Part shown: positions 34,890-43,368 of the stretch, piece by piece | Numbering within the stretch: the stretch's first letter is position 1 | How the letters are laid out: every line of letters starts with the position of its first letter | DNA from: Sphingobacterium sp. CZ-UAM | GTDB lineage: Bacteria > Bacteroidota > Bacteroidia > Sphingobacteriales > Sphingobacteriaceae | Reading direction: 5' to 3' | Length of the DNA stretch: 64,000 bases | Assembly (NCBI RefSeq): GCF_002000245.1 | Contig: NZ_MTCM01000001.1 | Coordinates: 186,001 to 250,000, forward strand | Made by a program: the position numbers and the translations under genes | The notes under the pieces: generated by a model | Seen by the model: the letters and a program-made list of their open reading frames with translations, nothing else | Database searches by the model: none | Told to the model about the DNA's origin: nothing

Positions 34890-36128
34890 TTAAATCTTTT
34901 TAAAGAGGATACTCGAATTATGCCCACCAAAGCCGAAAGCATTGCTCATAGCGGTTTGAACATTCTTCTCCAAGGGCTGATTGATAACAATGTTGATGCC
35001 TTCGGGAATTGCAGGGTCGATATTTTCGATGTTGATGCTCGCTGGAATAACATTATTGTTTATCGACTTTATGGCGACAATTGCTTCAATTGCTCCCGCG
35101 GCACCGAGCAGATGTCCAGTCATTGACTTGGTTGAGCTTACCCAAAGATTGCTGGATGGACCGAATGCAAGTTGCATGGCTTTCAGTTCAGCAATATCGC
35201 CCACAGGGGTAGAGGTGGCATGAAGATTCAGATAATCCAACTCGGTACTGTTCATTTGAGCTTCTTCCATCGCCAAGGACATTGCTTTGGCTGCACCTAT
35301 ACCTTCGGGATGAGGTGAAGTCATATGATAGGCATCTGCTGTCATTGATGCGCCTACAAGTTCGGCATATATCTTTGCGCCCCTTCTTTTGGCATGTTCG
35401 TATTCTTCCAGTACCAGAGCTCCCGCACCTTCGCCCATGACAAAGCCGTCGCGATCCCGATCAAAAGGCCTACTTGCCCTTGTCGGATCATCGTGTCTGC
35501 TGGACATTGCTTTCATCGCAGAAAAACCACCGACTGAAGCTGGAGTAATGGGGGCTTCTGAACCACCACTGATAAAAACTTTGGCCTTCCCTAATCGAAT
35601 GTAATTGAATGCATCCATGAAAGCCGTATTCGAAGTCGCACAGGCAGACACTGTTGTATAATTTATTCCCTTCAAACCAAATTTCATCGATATCATCCCT
35701 GATGCCATGTTAACAATAAGCCTCGGAACGAAAAAAGGACTGAACCGTGGCGCGTAATTGCCTTTTACATAACTCTCAACTTCATTTTCGAATGTTTCCA
35801 TTCCACCTTGACCAACACCCCAAATAACACCTATATCAAATGGATCCATGATGTTGGGATCCAAACCAGAATCTTCCAGCGCCTGGGATGCGCTATATAA
35901 AGCATATTGTGTAAATAAGTCACTTCTCTTGATCTCATTTCTGTCCAGGTACTTTTCCGGTTGAAAGTTCCTGACCTCACTTGCGATTTGCGTCCGAAAT
36001 AGAGATGCATCAAAACGGCTGATGATAGCAGTATGATTTTCACCTCGTAAAATATTCTCCCAGAATGTATCAACATTCTCGCCCAAGGGGTTAATTGTCC
36101 CCATGCCGGTAATGACTACTCTTTTCAT
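34890..36128 (-). CDS. fabF: Beta-ketoacyl-ACP synthase II (FabF paralogue)
   Basis: Condensing enzyme of fatty-acid or polyketide chain elongation, 412 aa. The catalytic triad is Cys163 in VSACATSN, His in LNLHATSTPVGD and His in KSMTGHLLGAAG. The N-terminal VVITGMGTINPLG and C-terminal NAFGFGGHNSSI are standard. No acyl carrier protein or other fab gene is adjacent. It sits with a TetR regulator and operator instead, so it is likely an inducible extra copy that alters membrane acyl chains. The start is set by MKRVVITGMG, with the TetR operator about 30 nt upstream. Confidence 0.93.
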   Translation of the reverse strand: MKRVVITGMGTINPLGENVDTFWENILRGENHTAIISRFDASLFRTQIASEVRNFQPEKYLDRNEIKRSDLFTQYALYSASQALEDSGLDPNIMDPFDIGVIWGVGQGGMETFENEVESYVKGNYAPRFSPFFVPRLIVNMASGMISMKFGLKGINYTTVSACATSNTAFMDAFNYIRLGKAKVFISGGSEAPITPASVGGFSAMKAMSSRHDDPTRASRPFDRDRDGFVMGEGAGALVLEEYEHAKRRGAKIYAELVGASMTADAYHMTSPHPEGIGAAKAMSLAMEEAQMNSTELDYLNLHATSTPVGDIAELKAMQLAFGPSSNLWVSSTKSMTGHLLGAAGAIEAIVAIKSINNNVIPASINIENIDPAIPEGINIVINQPLEKNVQTAMSNAFGFGGHNSSILFKKI

Positions 36129-36154
36129 TTTTTATTTTTTTTCATTAATATTCA

Positions 36155-36172
36155 ATATACCGATTGGTATAT
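36155..36172. promoter_or_regulatory. TetR operator upstream of fabF
   Basis: ATATACC-GATT-GGTATAT, a perfect dyad with 7-bp arms, lies 27 nt before the fabF start and 17 nt after the tetR stop. A similar site is in front of tetR. Confidence 0.65.
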
Positions 36173-36188
36173 ATTTTGTTAAAAAAAA

Positions 36189-36782
36189 TTAGATTTTGAT
36201 CTCCCGATCGACCATGTCTTTCATATTGTCCAAGACAATACTTAGATCTTTAGCCCGGCCGGAAATCTTTGCAAGTAAAATCCCACCCTCAATCATCGCC
36301 ATGAAAATAATTGCAAATTGTTCGGTAGAAATATGCTTTTTAAATTCTCCATTCTTAATTCCTTCGTCCAATATCGAAATCAATCGTTCTTTCCAAAGCG
36401 TAAACGACCGTTTGACCTTTGGGGTTAAAAAAGGGAGGGAATCATCCACCTCAACTGCAGCATTCATCAGCGGACATCCCCCTGAAGCAGCGATATTTTT
36501 GAAATTTTCTTTGTAAAAATCAAAAAAAGCGAAGAGTTTTTTTAAGGCCGTCCTGTGGGGGCTGATCTGCTGTTCCACAGCGTTGGCAATTTTTTTGCTT
36601 TGATAACTATAGACCTGGAGGGCTAAGTCATCTTTGTCTTTAAAATTACCATAAATACTTCCTTTTGTTAGGCCCGTAGCTGTTGTAATGTCCGAAAGTG
36701 AAGTAGCAAAATATCCTTTTTTATTAAAGATTGGGGCTGTCTTCTCAACGATAAATTGTCGGGTCTGTTCCGCTTTTGACAT
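36189..36782 (-). CDS. TetR/AcrR-family transcriptional regulator
   Basis: Repressor of 197 aa. The N-terminal helix-turn-helix is TRQFIVEKTAPIFNKKGYFATSL, then LTKGSIYGNFKDKDDL, the classic TetR pattern. The C-terminal ligand domain has AASGGCPLMNAAVEVDD, with a Cys, common in the YxaF/LmrA-like group. The start is the ATG giving MSKAEQTRQ; eight additional upstream codons are open but lack family support. It probably represses fabF and itself through the ATACC-N4-GGTAT operators. A fatty acid or lipophilic compound is a likely ligand. Confidence 0.92.
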   Translation of the reverse strand: MSKAEQTRQFIVEKTAPIFNKKGYFATSLSDITTATGLTKGSIYGNFKDKDDLALQVYSYQSKKIANAVEQQISPHRTALKKLFAFFDFYKENFKNIAASGGCPLMNAAVEVDDSLPFLTPKVKRSFTLWKERLISILDEGIKNGEFKKHISTEQFAIIFMAMIEGGILLAKISGRAKDLSIVLDNMKDMVDREIKI

Positions 36783-36813
36783 AATGACACTATTCTTTGG
36801 ATGCAAATATAAA

Positions 36814-36831
36814 AAATACTTTTCGGTATAT
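36814..36831. promoter_or_regulatory. Imperfect TetR operator upstream of tetR
   Basis: AAATACT-TTTC-GGTATAT keeps one full half-site and most of the other from the site at 36155. It lies 32 nt before the tetR start and fits autorepression. Confidence 0.5.
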
Positions 36832-36866
36832 TATTTATTTCCATGGATGTACCTGAAAAAGTTACA

Positions 36867-37493
36867 TTATTTTCTTTCCGTTATGCGATAGGTACAGCGG
36901 GAACCATTTTCGATCAGGTATTCTATTCTAACGATCGAATAAGATGGACCGATAAGCTGTTGAAAATTGTGGAGTTCTGAACGACAAAAACCTTGACATT
37001 CAGTCGCTGCGGCACAAATGGGACAGTGATTCTCAATGAGAAGATAAGATCCTTCATCTTTTCTCCATTCAGCCATATAACCTTCTTCCGTTCTTTTGCT
37101 GGCGATGATATCAAGTTTGCTTTCGATGGATTTACTAGCAGACAATGCTTTTCTATACTTCTCATATACTTTTGATTCCCGATCGCTGATCAGTAGATCC
37201 AAAGCATTCTCACCGAGCAATTGCTTAATGGATTGCAGCAGTTGTACCGTAATGTCAGCATGACTATCCGGGAATTTTGCAAGTCCTAGCGCTGAAAGAC
37301 AATAGTAGGTCGATGGCCGGCCTCTGCCTTCACTTCTCGCATAGGATTCAATTAAACCCTGGTTCGCAAGATTGAGTAGCTGTTTGCGGGCGCCCTCCTT
37401 TGTAATACCCAACTCTATCGCAATAAGAGCGGCGGTAACCTCACCTCGCATTTTTAATAACATTAATATTCGATCTGCTGGAGTCTTTTGCAT
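36867..37493 (-). CDS. SufR-like winged-helix regulator with C-terminal Cys cluster
   Basis: Regulator of 208 aa. The N-terminal winged helix is RILMLLKMRGEVTAALIAIELGITKEGARKQL, then the wing EGRGRPSTYYCLS. The C-terminal region has NHCPICAAATECQGFCRSEL, four cysteines spaced C-x2-C-x5-C-x3-C. This resembles SufR-type repressors, which hold a [4Fe-4S] cluster through C-terminal cysteines, but the spacing differs, so a metal or cluster is inferred. It is divergent from the superoxide dismutase operon, and palindromes lie over both promoters. Likely a redox or iron-sulfur sensor. Confidence 0.8.
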   Translation of the reverse strand: MQKTPADRILMLLKMRGEVTAALIAIELGITKEGARKQLLNLANQGLIESYARSEGRGRPSTYYCLSALGLAKFPDSHADITVQLLQSIKQLLGENALDLLISDRESKVYEKYRKALSASKSIESKLDIIASKRTEEGYMAEWRKDEGSYLLIENHCPICAAATECQGFCRSELHNFQQLIGPSYSIVRIEYLIENGSRCTYRITERK

Positions 37494-37527
37494 TTGGCAA
37501 TTAAAAAGTTGTTTTAATTCTTGTCAA

Positions 37528-37570
37528 CAAAGATACTGTTTTTCTTATTATCACTATTATGCATAATAGT
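37528..37570 (-). promoter_or_regulatory. Promoter and palindrome of the SufR-like regulator
   Basis: TATCTTTG (minus strand, 37535-37528) is an exact -7 box 34 nt before the start. About 18 nt further upstream, where the -33 box should be, is the perfect 18-bp palindrome ACTATTATGCATAATAGT (37553-37570). Overlap with the -33 position fits autoregulation. Confidence 0.5.
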
Positions 37571-37601
37571 AAAGTTTTTTCTAATGGCGGAATAATTTTA
37601 T

Positions 37602-37641
37602 GACATTAATAAAACAACTTATTGGTTGTTTTATTAATGTC
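37602..37641. promoter_or_regulatory. Perfect 17-bp palindrome over the sod promoter
   Basis: GACATTAATAAAACAAC and GTTGTTTTATTAATGTC flank TTATTG. The right arm covers the -33 position of the sod promoter whose -7 box begins at 37649. A partial copy, GTTGTTTTAATTC, lies at 37509-37521 in the leader of the regulator gene. Confidence 0.65.
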
Positions 37642-37648
37642 TATTATT

Positions 37649-37656
37649 TAGTTTTG
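37649..37656 (+). promoter_or_regulatory. -7 element of the superoxide dismutase operon
   Basis: TAGTTTTG matches TAnnTTTG and lies 31 nt before the sod start. It follows the long palindrome by 7 nt. Confidence 0.6.
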
Positions 37657-37687
37657 AATCATTATTGAAACAACAAATTAGATTAAT

Positions 37688-38314
37688 ATGAGCAAATTTC
37701 AGTTACCGGATTTACCCTTTACTTATGGGGCACTTGAACCTTACTTTGATCGGGAGACAATGACGATTCATCATCAAAAACACCATCAGGCCTATGTCGA
37801 TAATTTAAATAAAGCCGTAATCGGTACAAGTGCTGAAGGCCTTGAATTAGAAGATATATTGGCACAGGTGAGTCAGTATAGTCCTGCTATACGTAATAAT
37901 GCGGGCGGACATTATAATCATTCCTTGTTTTGGCAAGTTTTATCTGCCGCACCGAAAACCGCGCCTACCGGAAAGTTGGCGAGTCAAATAGACGCAACTT
38001 TTGGTTCTTTAGATGAGTTGAAAGCGAAGATAAAAAATGCTGGACTTGGACAATTTGGTTCAGGATGGTCCTGGCTTTACATCAAATACAACGGCACTTT
38101 GGATGTGGTGGCTACAGCCAATCAGGACAATCCATTAATGGATACACAATTGACCAGTAGAGGAGTTCCCATTTTGGGAGTTGATGTATGGGAACATGCA
38201 TACTATTTGAAATATCAGAATAAAAGAGCCGATTATTTGGATGCATTTTGGTCTGTCCTGGACTGGTCTGCAGTCGAAAAGCGATACGAAGAGATGATCG
38301 GCAAACTGATATAG
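37688..38314 (+). CDS. sodA: Superoxide dismutase, Fe/Mn family (Mn-type signature)
   Basis: Disproportionates superoxide in the cytoplasm; 208 aa. Metal ligands are His in TIHHQKHHQAYV, His in GGHYNHSLFW, and Asp and His in VDVWEHAYYLKYQNKR. GG before HYNHSLFW and Gln in TANQDNPLM are the Mn-type markers, since Fe-type enzymes carry the Gln earlier. Cambialistic use cannot be excluded. It heads a three-gene operon with DUF2480 and an FMN reductase, and is divergent from a SufR-like regulator with palindromes over the promoter. Confidence 0.95.
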   Translation: MSKFQLPDLPFTYGALEPYFDRETMTIHHQKHHQAYVDNLNKAVIGTSAEGLELEDILAQVSQYSPAIRNNAGGHYNHSLFWQVLSAAPKTAPTGKLASQIDATFGSLDELKAKIKNAGLGQFGSGWSWLYIKYNGTLDVVATANQDNPLMDTQLTSRGVPILGVDVWEHAYYLKYQNKRADYLDAFWSVLDWSAVEKRYEEMIGKLI

Positions 38315-38358
38315 CATGTTAAATGTTTTGGGTAGCGGAGCTAATAATTATAAAAAGC

Positions 38359-38850
38359 ATGTTTGTAAATAAGGTTGAAAATTCGGGTATTTTGGCGCTT
38401 GATCTCATTGATTTCAAACCCACAGTTGACATTATAGACTTTGACATTAAAACCCTTTTTTTCCAGGAAATGATCGTCAAAGAAAAGGAGTTTAAAGCGG
38501 CTCTTGCTGCATTGGAATTGACCCCTTATAAAGGCAAAGCTGTCGCTTTTACCTGTTCTGCTGATGCCATTATTCCTCCTTGGGTTTATATGGCTTTAGC
38601 GGAGAAATTTCATGCTGAGGTAGCATATTATGATTTTAAAACTGTGGAAACGCTGGAATTGGAATTATGGACACAGAATTTGACCAGGGCAGATCTGTCT
38701 TCCTATCTGGGGCAAAAGGTGGTTGTAAGGGCGAGACCAAATATGCCTGAATCACTTTATATGTTAGCTGCCGAACGTTTAATTCCGATTGTTAAATCAT
38801 TGATGTACGGAGAGATCGGAATGCCAAAAGTTATTTTTAAAAGAGCATAG
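38359..38850 (+). CDS. DUF2480 family protein
   Basis: Small conserved Bacteroidota protein of 163 aa recognised from VNKVENSGILALDLIDF near the N-terminus, then FKAALAALELTPYKGKAVAFTCSADAIIPPWVYMALAE and a C-terminal IGMPKVIFKR. The start is the ATG giving MFVNKVENSG; twelve more codons upstream are open but overlap the non-coding gap. The function is unknown. The family commonly occurs near iron-sulfur and redox genes, and here it is 44 nt after sodA and 6 nt before a flavin reductase, all under the same promoter. Confidence 0.85.
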   Translation: MFVNKVENSGILALDLIDFKPTVDIIDFDIKTLFFQEMIVKEKEFKAALAALELTPYKGKAVAFTCSADAIIPPWVYMALAEKFHAEVAYYDFKTVETLELELWTQNLTRADLSSYLGQKVVVRARPNMPESLYMLAAERLIPIVKSLMYGEIGMPKVIFKRA

Positions 38851-38856
38851 AAAAGA

Positions 38857-39429
38857 ATGAAAGCATTGATATTTAATGGCGCTCTGGAGCGTAGACAAGA
38901 GTCGACTTCAGGAGTATTGTCTAATTATTTTGCCGAAAAATTGAATCAGCTTGGTATTGAGAACAGTGTGTTTAATCTCGCGGATAGTGGCATACCACTT
39001 TTTGATACAAGTCTCAGTAGGATACCCAATAGTGTAAAGATCATGAACAGTCTTTTTCTGGAGGCAGATCTACATTTTTGGTTATCGCCTTTATATCATG
39101 GCGGTGTGCCGGGGGTAATGAAAAACTGTTTGGATTGGCTGGAGATAAGTGCAAAGAATAGCCCGGCCTACCTCACCGATAAAACTGTAGGTCTGGTTTG
39201 CTGGGCAGATGGTGTACAGGCTTTGCAGGGGATCAATGCGATGGATGCAATAGCTAAATCATTACGGGCATGGACTTTACCTTTTAGTGTCCCCATTGTA
39301 AAAAGGGAGTTATTTGGAAACAGTGGTTCAAAAGAACTATCGTCGAATTATAGCTGTAAATTGGATCTGTTGATCAATATAGCAACTACGCGAACGGCAA
39401 CGTTTGAAACATTATTGGGACGTTCCTGA
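38857..39429 (+). CDS. NADPH-dependent FMN reductase family protein
   Basis: Flavodoxin-fold oxidoreductase of 190 aa. It begins with strand ALIFNGALERRQESTSGVLS (phosphate loop), continues with LHFWLSPLYHGGVPGVMKNCLDWLE, the family-typical block that contacts FMN, and then TVGLVCWADG. It is the last gene of the sodA operon, and a terminator follows 50 nt later. It probably supplies reduced flavin or reduces a quinone during oxidative stress. It is more distant from the 7334 reductase than expected for a recent duplicate. Confidence 0.87.
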   Translation: MKALIFNGALERRQESTSGVLSNYFAEKLNQLGIENSVFNLADSGIPLFDTSLSRIPNSVKIMNSLFLEADLHFWLSPLYHGGVPGVMKNCLDWLEISAKNSPAYLTDKTVGLVCWADGVQALQGINAMDAIAKSLRAWTLPFSVPIVKRELFGNSGSKELSSNYSCKLDLLINIATTRTATFETLLGRS

Positions 39430-39478
39430 AAATATTGTTTCCATAAAGGCAGTTTATAAATTATTGCTGCATCTTATA

Positions 39479-39512
39479 ATAAAGCACCTCAATATCCATT
39501 GGGGTGCTTTAT
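39479..39512 (+). terminator. Terminator of the sodA operon
   Basis: AAAGCACCTCAAT (39481-39493) and ATTGGGGTGCTTT (39498-39510) pair over 13 bp with one G-U around a 4-nt loop, extended by AT on both sides. A T-rich stretch follows. Confidence 0.75.
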
Positions 39513-39662
39513 ATGTTTTCAAAATTGTTTAGTTTTGAGAAACCGTGTATGGGAGTGTTCATCATATTCATCGAATTTTCCGGAATAACACAGCTATGGA
39601 GCCGCATCTCAAAAAAATGCAATAAACTGTATTTATTATTCATCAGATATAAGTTTTAGTTA

Positions 39663-41630
39663 ATGAGTTTACAACGTATAGTTTGGTTAAAGTTAATTGC
39701 ATGTTGTATGCTGTATTTTACTGTACAGCTCAGCCGGGCCCAAAGTTTTCTGCCCTTAAATGAGGATCAATATCGGGCTGATGCCGAAATGCTGTTGAAG
39801 TCGACCTCAGAGGATAGTGTAAGGGCACTACAATACTTTTATCTATCGGATTACTACCGCTTTCGGGATACGCTGAAATTCTGGGAAAATATGCGGCAGG
39901 GAGAGCGATTAGCTAAGCCCTTTCGAAGCCTTCGGGCTATGGCTGCACTTTACAAAAGCATTTACTATGGGCAATTTTTGGACAGTAAGCATGCCGGGAT
40001 AGAAGCCCAAAAATGCATAGATATCCTTGCTGATACCAAACTGCCCTTTGAGCAAGAGCTGTTGGCCAGAGCATGGTATAATCTGGGATTAATTCGGTTC
40101 CCAAAAAAAGGCTTTGCTGATCTCCTGGATATACTTAATAGTAGGTGTATGCCCTATGCCAAAGCACATGATCCCCTCATGGAAGGGGCTATAAATACCA
40201 TGATTGGTATGGCCTTTATGTCATCCAATCAATTGGCGAAAGCAGATGAATATCACCAGTTGGCGATTAAACAGCTGGAGCAGCAACCAAAGAGTACAAC
40301 GCTATTGGTCGCCTATTTAAATGCTGTTAGCACTTATTGTTATCAAGTCCGATCAAAGGAGGCCCGGCTATTGTTAGATAAAGTCAAGGTCATGTTGGGC
40401 GATAATGCCAACTCCTCGCAATTGCCCAATTACTATTACAATGAAGCACTTTATTTTACAACGAAGCAGCAAACTGATGAAGCGTTGCGCATGCTGAATA
40501 CTGGTTTGGATTGGTCTAAGAAAACGAACAATTGGAGATCTTACCAGATGATGCTGTTTAGAAAGTTTAATGTCTATTTGATGCAGAAAAAATATGCTGA
40601 AGCGAAACAGCCCTTAGAAGAGATTATAAAAAATGGACTATTGACACGTGATCTCTATAACAGTAAAATTGTTTATAGCCAACTGGCCGCTGTAAATGAA
40701 TTAATGGGAGATTACAAAGAAGCATTGAAGATGTCGAATGTTGCAAATAAGCTCTCGGATAGTATACAGAAGGTTCAGCTTTTGGAAAAAATGAATGAAA
40801 TGGAGGCTAAATACAAAGCCGTCGAAAAAGAAAAAGTGATTTTAAATCTTCGCGCAGATAAAGAACGCAACCAGCTAAAGGTTTTTCTTGTCTTGGGTAT
40901 TGCTGTTTTACTTTTCATAGCTGTTTTATTTGCCACTTTTTCTTATAGGAAACAACGGAAGCTGAATGGACAGATCCAGATGAATCATGAGATTGCTTTG
41001 GAGAAACTGGCGAAGGAAAAACAGCTGCAGATCTCTGAGTCTATGCTAAAGGCCGAAGAGCAGGAACGGCAACGTATTGCGCAAGATTTACACGATAGTA
41101 TTGGCGGGATGCTGACAGGATTGAAATTTAAGATCGCTGGAGAGCAGACTGGAGAATATGATCTGAAGGACGAATTACCGCACAAACTGAACGATATCTT
41201 GGGTGAAGTACGACGTATATCGCATAATCTGATGCCCGAGTCATTGCGGCAATTTGGTCTGATAGCAGCATTGGAACAATTATGTCTTTCAATGAAAAAT
41301 AATAAGGTGCAGATCCAATTTGAAAACTATGAGGACGAAGTACAGCTCGACTTCCAAAAAGGGTTGGCAATCTATCGGATTGTCCAGGAGGCAATCTCAA
41401 ATGCATTGAAATATGCAGATGCAGACCTTATTATTGTTCAGGTAAGTAAATCAGCAGCAATATTGCAGGTTTTGATAGAAGACAATGGAAAAGGATTTGA
41501 CGCTTCTGTGGCCAATTATGGAATGGGATTAAATAATATTGTCAAGAGAATTAACTGGATCAATGGATCTATTGAAATACGGAGTAAACCTGGATCTGGT
41601 ACCCAAATTGAAATAGGTGTAAGTGTTTAG
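39663..41630 (+). CDS. TPR-containing sensor histidine kinase (HisKA_3 type)
   Basis: Membrane histidine kinase of 655 aa. A signal peptide (residues 1-26, ending SRAQ) precedes a periplasmic region of about six TPR-like repeats (roughly 45-390). A transmembrane helix lies near 407-427, and then a coiled coil. The dimerisation box is AQDLHDSIGGMLTG with phospho-His477. The ATPase domain has QEAISNALKYADA (N box) and EDNGKGF, GMGLNNIVKR (G boxes). It acts with the LuxR response regulator encoded 14 nt downstream. The periplasmic TPR input is typical of Bacteroidota kinases with unknown ligands. Confidence 0.93.
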   Translation: MSLQRIVWLKLIACCMLYFTVQLSRAQSFLPLNEDQYRADAEMLLKSTSEDSVRALQYFYLSDYYRFRDTLKFWENMRQGERLAKPFRSLRAMAALYKSIYYGQFLDSKHAGIEAQKCIDILADTKLPFEQELLARAWYNLGLIRFPKKGFADLLDILNSRCMPYAKAHDPLMEGAINTMIGMAFMSSNQLAKADEYHQLAIKQLEQQPKSTTLLVAYLNAVSTYCYQVRSKEARLLLDKVKVMLGDNANSSQLPNYYYNEALYFTTKQQTDEALRMLNTGLDWSKKTNNWRSYQMMLFRKFNVYLMQKKYAEAKQPLEEIIKNGLLTRDLYNSKIVYSQLAAVNELMGDYKEALKMSNVANKLSDSIQKVQLLEKMNEMEAKYKAVEKEKVILNLRADKERNQLKVFLVLGIAVLLFIAVLFATFSYRKQRKLNGQIQMNHEIALEKLAKEKQLQISESMLKAEEQERQRIAQDLHDSIGGMLTGLKFKIAGEQTGEYDLKDELPHKLNDILGEVRRISHNLMPESLRQFGLIAALEQLCLSMKNNKVQIQFENYEDEVQLDFQKGLAIYRIVQEAISNALKYADADLIIVQVSKSAAILQVLIEDNGKGFDASVANYGMGLNNIVKRINWINGSIEIRSKPGSGTQIEIGVSV

Positions 41631-41644
41631 TTAAAAACCAGTAT

Positions 41645-42268
41645 ATGAAAATTATTGCCGTACTAGACGATCATCCCCTGTTGTTGGAGGGGGTGACCTC
41701 TTTTCTTAACAACCAAAAAGGGTATAAGGTATATTCATTTCTGAAGGAAGTATCGTTGATAGAATTTCTGAATACCACGGAAGTAGATTTGGTACTTATG
41801 GATATGCAGCTCTTGAATATCAGCGGACTTGAGGTTTGTGTACAATTGAAAAAATTATTTCCTGGCCTTCCTGTTGTCGCATTGAGCAATATCGCAGACC
41901 GCAATCTTATTTTTCAGTTTATGCAAAATGGCGGAAATGGTTATATATTAAAGGATGTGTCCAATGATGAGTTTCTTCATTGTGTGCATCTTGGACTGGA
42001 CAGAAAGATAGCCCTTTGCGATAAAGCAAAGGAGCTTTACACGGGAGCTGTTTCTTCCCTGCAAGATCTTCCACGGTTAACACAAAGGGAAAAGGAAATT
42101 TTGACAATGATTGCAAATGGCCATACCAGCAATCAGATTGCGGAGAAACTATTTTTAAGCCCTGTTACGATAGAAACGCACCGACGTAATCTATTGACCA
42201 AATTTAAAGTGAAAAACATGATTGAGTTGGTGCAACTTGCACTAAAACATAGATTATTGGAGCACTAG
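41645..42268 (+). CDS. LuxR/NarL-family response regulator
   Basis: Two-component regulator of 207 aa. The receiver domain has the acidic pair in VLDDHP, the phospho-Asp53 in VLMDMQ, Ser in VALSNIA and Lys in GYILKDV. The LuxR-type HTH is LTQREKEILTMIANGHTSNQIAEKLFLSPVTIETH. It starts 14 nt after the kinase stop and is co-transcribed. It converges with cydB (17-nt gap), so its own operon ends here. The target genes cannot be predicted. Confidence 0.95.
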   Translation: MKIIAVLDDHPLLLEGVTSFLNNQKGYKVYSFLKEVSLIEFLNTTEVDLVLMDMQLLNISGLEVCVQLKKLFPGLPVVALSNIADRNLIFQFMQNGGNGYILKDVSNDEFLHCVHLGLDRKIALCDKAKELYTGAVSSLQDLPRLTQREKEILTMIANGHTSNQIAEKLFLSPVTIETHRRNLLTKFKVKNMIELVQLALKHRLLEH

Positions 42269-42285
42269 CTTAGCCGTGTGACCGG

Positions 42286-43362
42286 TTAATGTTCGCCATA
42301 ACCTACCTCATCGAGCTTTCCTTTAAAAACCCTAAACTGGATAACAAAATAGGCTACGACCAAAATCGCAGCAAAAATAAACCATCCCAATCCTACAGAA
42401 AGGCCATATTCATGTGCTGCAGCATTCTGTATGGTAAGTGAAGGGTTTACTTCATTCGTTGATGGTAATAAGGTCGGAAACATAGATGCGACTGTGGTCG
42501 CAAAGCTCCCAAGAATAAATAGGGAGGAAAAGAAAAAACCTGTACCGTCTTTTCTGAAGGTTCTAACCCAGAATTGCCCCAGCAGGCCGATTGCCGCAAT
42601 TAAGGGGAATATCCAGAGCCAGTAATATTGTTGGAAATTATTTAAGGAGATTGGTTTCACATAATGCCAGACATAAGCCGATAAGATCACTAATAATAGC
42701 AAAACAAAATTCAACTTGAATATGATGGTTTTGAGCCGCTGATTGAGTGAACTGGATGTTTTTAATATGACCCATCCTGCGCCGTGGATGGTGAGCGTTA
42801 CTACCGCGACCAAGCCCAGGATTAAGGTGAACCAGTCTATGATACCCTGATGTTCGGCCAAAGGGTCGAATGTCGGGTTCCAGAGCGCCAGGAAGAAATA
42901 ATGTGGCTCTTGTGTTGAAATCCCATTTTCCACCATTCCCAGATTGACTCCGCGCACGACATTGCCTAAAGCGGCACCAAAAAATAACGCCAGGAGTAAG
43001 CTGGCTAAACCAAACCCTTTATCCCATAATGCCTCCCAAAGTCTATGATGGATCTGTCCCCTGAGTTCAAGACTTATTGCTCTAAAGATCAGCAGCCATA
43101 ATACTAACATCAGCGGGAGGTAGAATCCGCTGAAAGATGAAGCATATAATGTTGGAAAGGCGAAGAATAAAACACCACCGGCTGCGATAAGCCAGACTTC
43201 ATTGGCATCCCAAAAAGGTCCGATTGCATTTGTTACAGCCTTTTTCTCCTGTTCGGTCTTTGCAAAAAATAAATGTACAATTCCTGCTCCAAAATCATAG
43301 CCATCAAGGACAATGTAGATACCCAACATGAAAGTCAATACTATAAACCAGAATATTTCCAT
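42286..43362 (-). CDS. cydB: Cytochrome bd ubiquinol oxidase subunit II
   Basis: Membrane subunit of the high-affinity terminal oxidase; 358 aa with about eight to nine transmembrane helices. It opens with the family signature FWFIVLTFMLGIYIVLDGYDFGAGI, and GPFWDANEVWLIAAGGVLFFAFPTLY is the second hallmark. It lies 6 nt after cydA in the same operon. It supports respiration at low oxygen or under stress. No cydX or cydDC genes are adjacent. Confidence 0.96.
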   Translation of the reverse strand: MEIFWFIVLTFMLGIYIVLDGYDFGAGIVHLFFAKTEQEKKAVTNAIGPFWDANEVWLIAAGGVLFFAFPTLYASSFSGFYLPLMLVLWLLIFRAISLELRGQIHHRLWEALWDKGFGLASLLLALFFGAALGNVVRGVNLGMVENGISTQEPHYFFLALWNPTFDPLAEHQGIIDWFTLILGLVAVVTLTIHGAGWVILKTSSSLNQRLKTIIFKLNFVLLLLVILSAYVWHYVKPISLNNFQQYYWLWIFPLIAAIGLLGQFWVRTFRKDGTGFFFSSLFILGSFATTVASMFPTLLPSTNEVNPSLTIQNAAAHEYGLSVGLGWFIFAAILVVAYFVIQFRVFKGKLDEVGYGEH

Positions 43363-43368
43363 GACAAA

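Noticed and set aside
7334..39429. The two FMN reductases (7334 and 38857) as recent duplicates
   Set aside because: Their sequences share only fold-level motifs, so they are separate family members.
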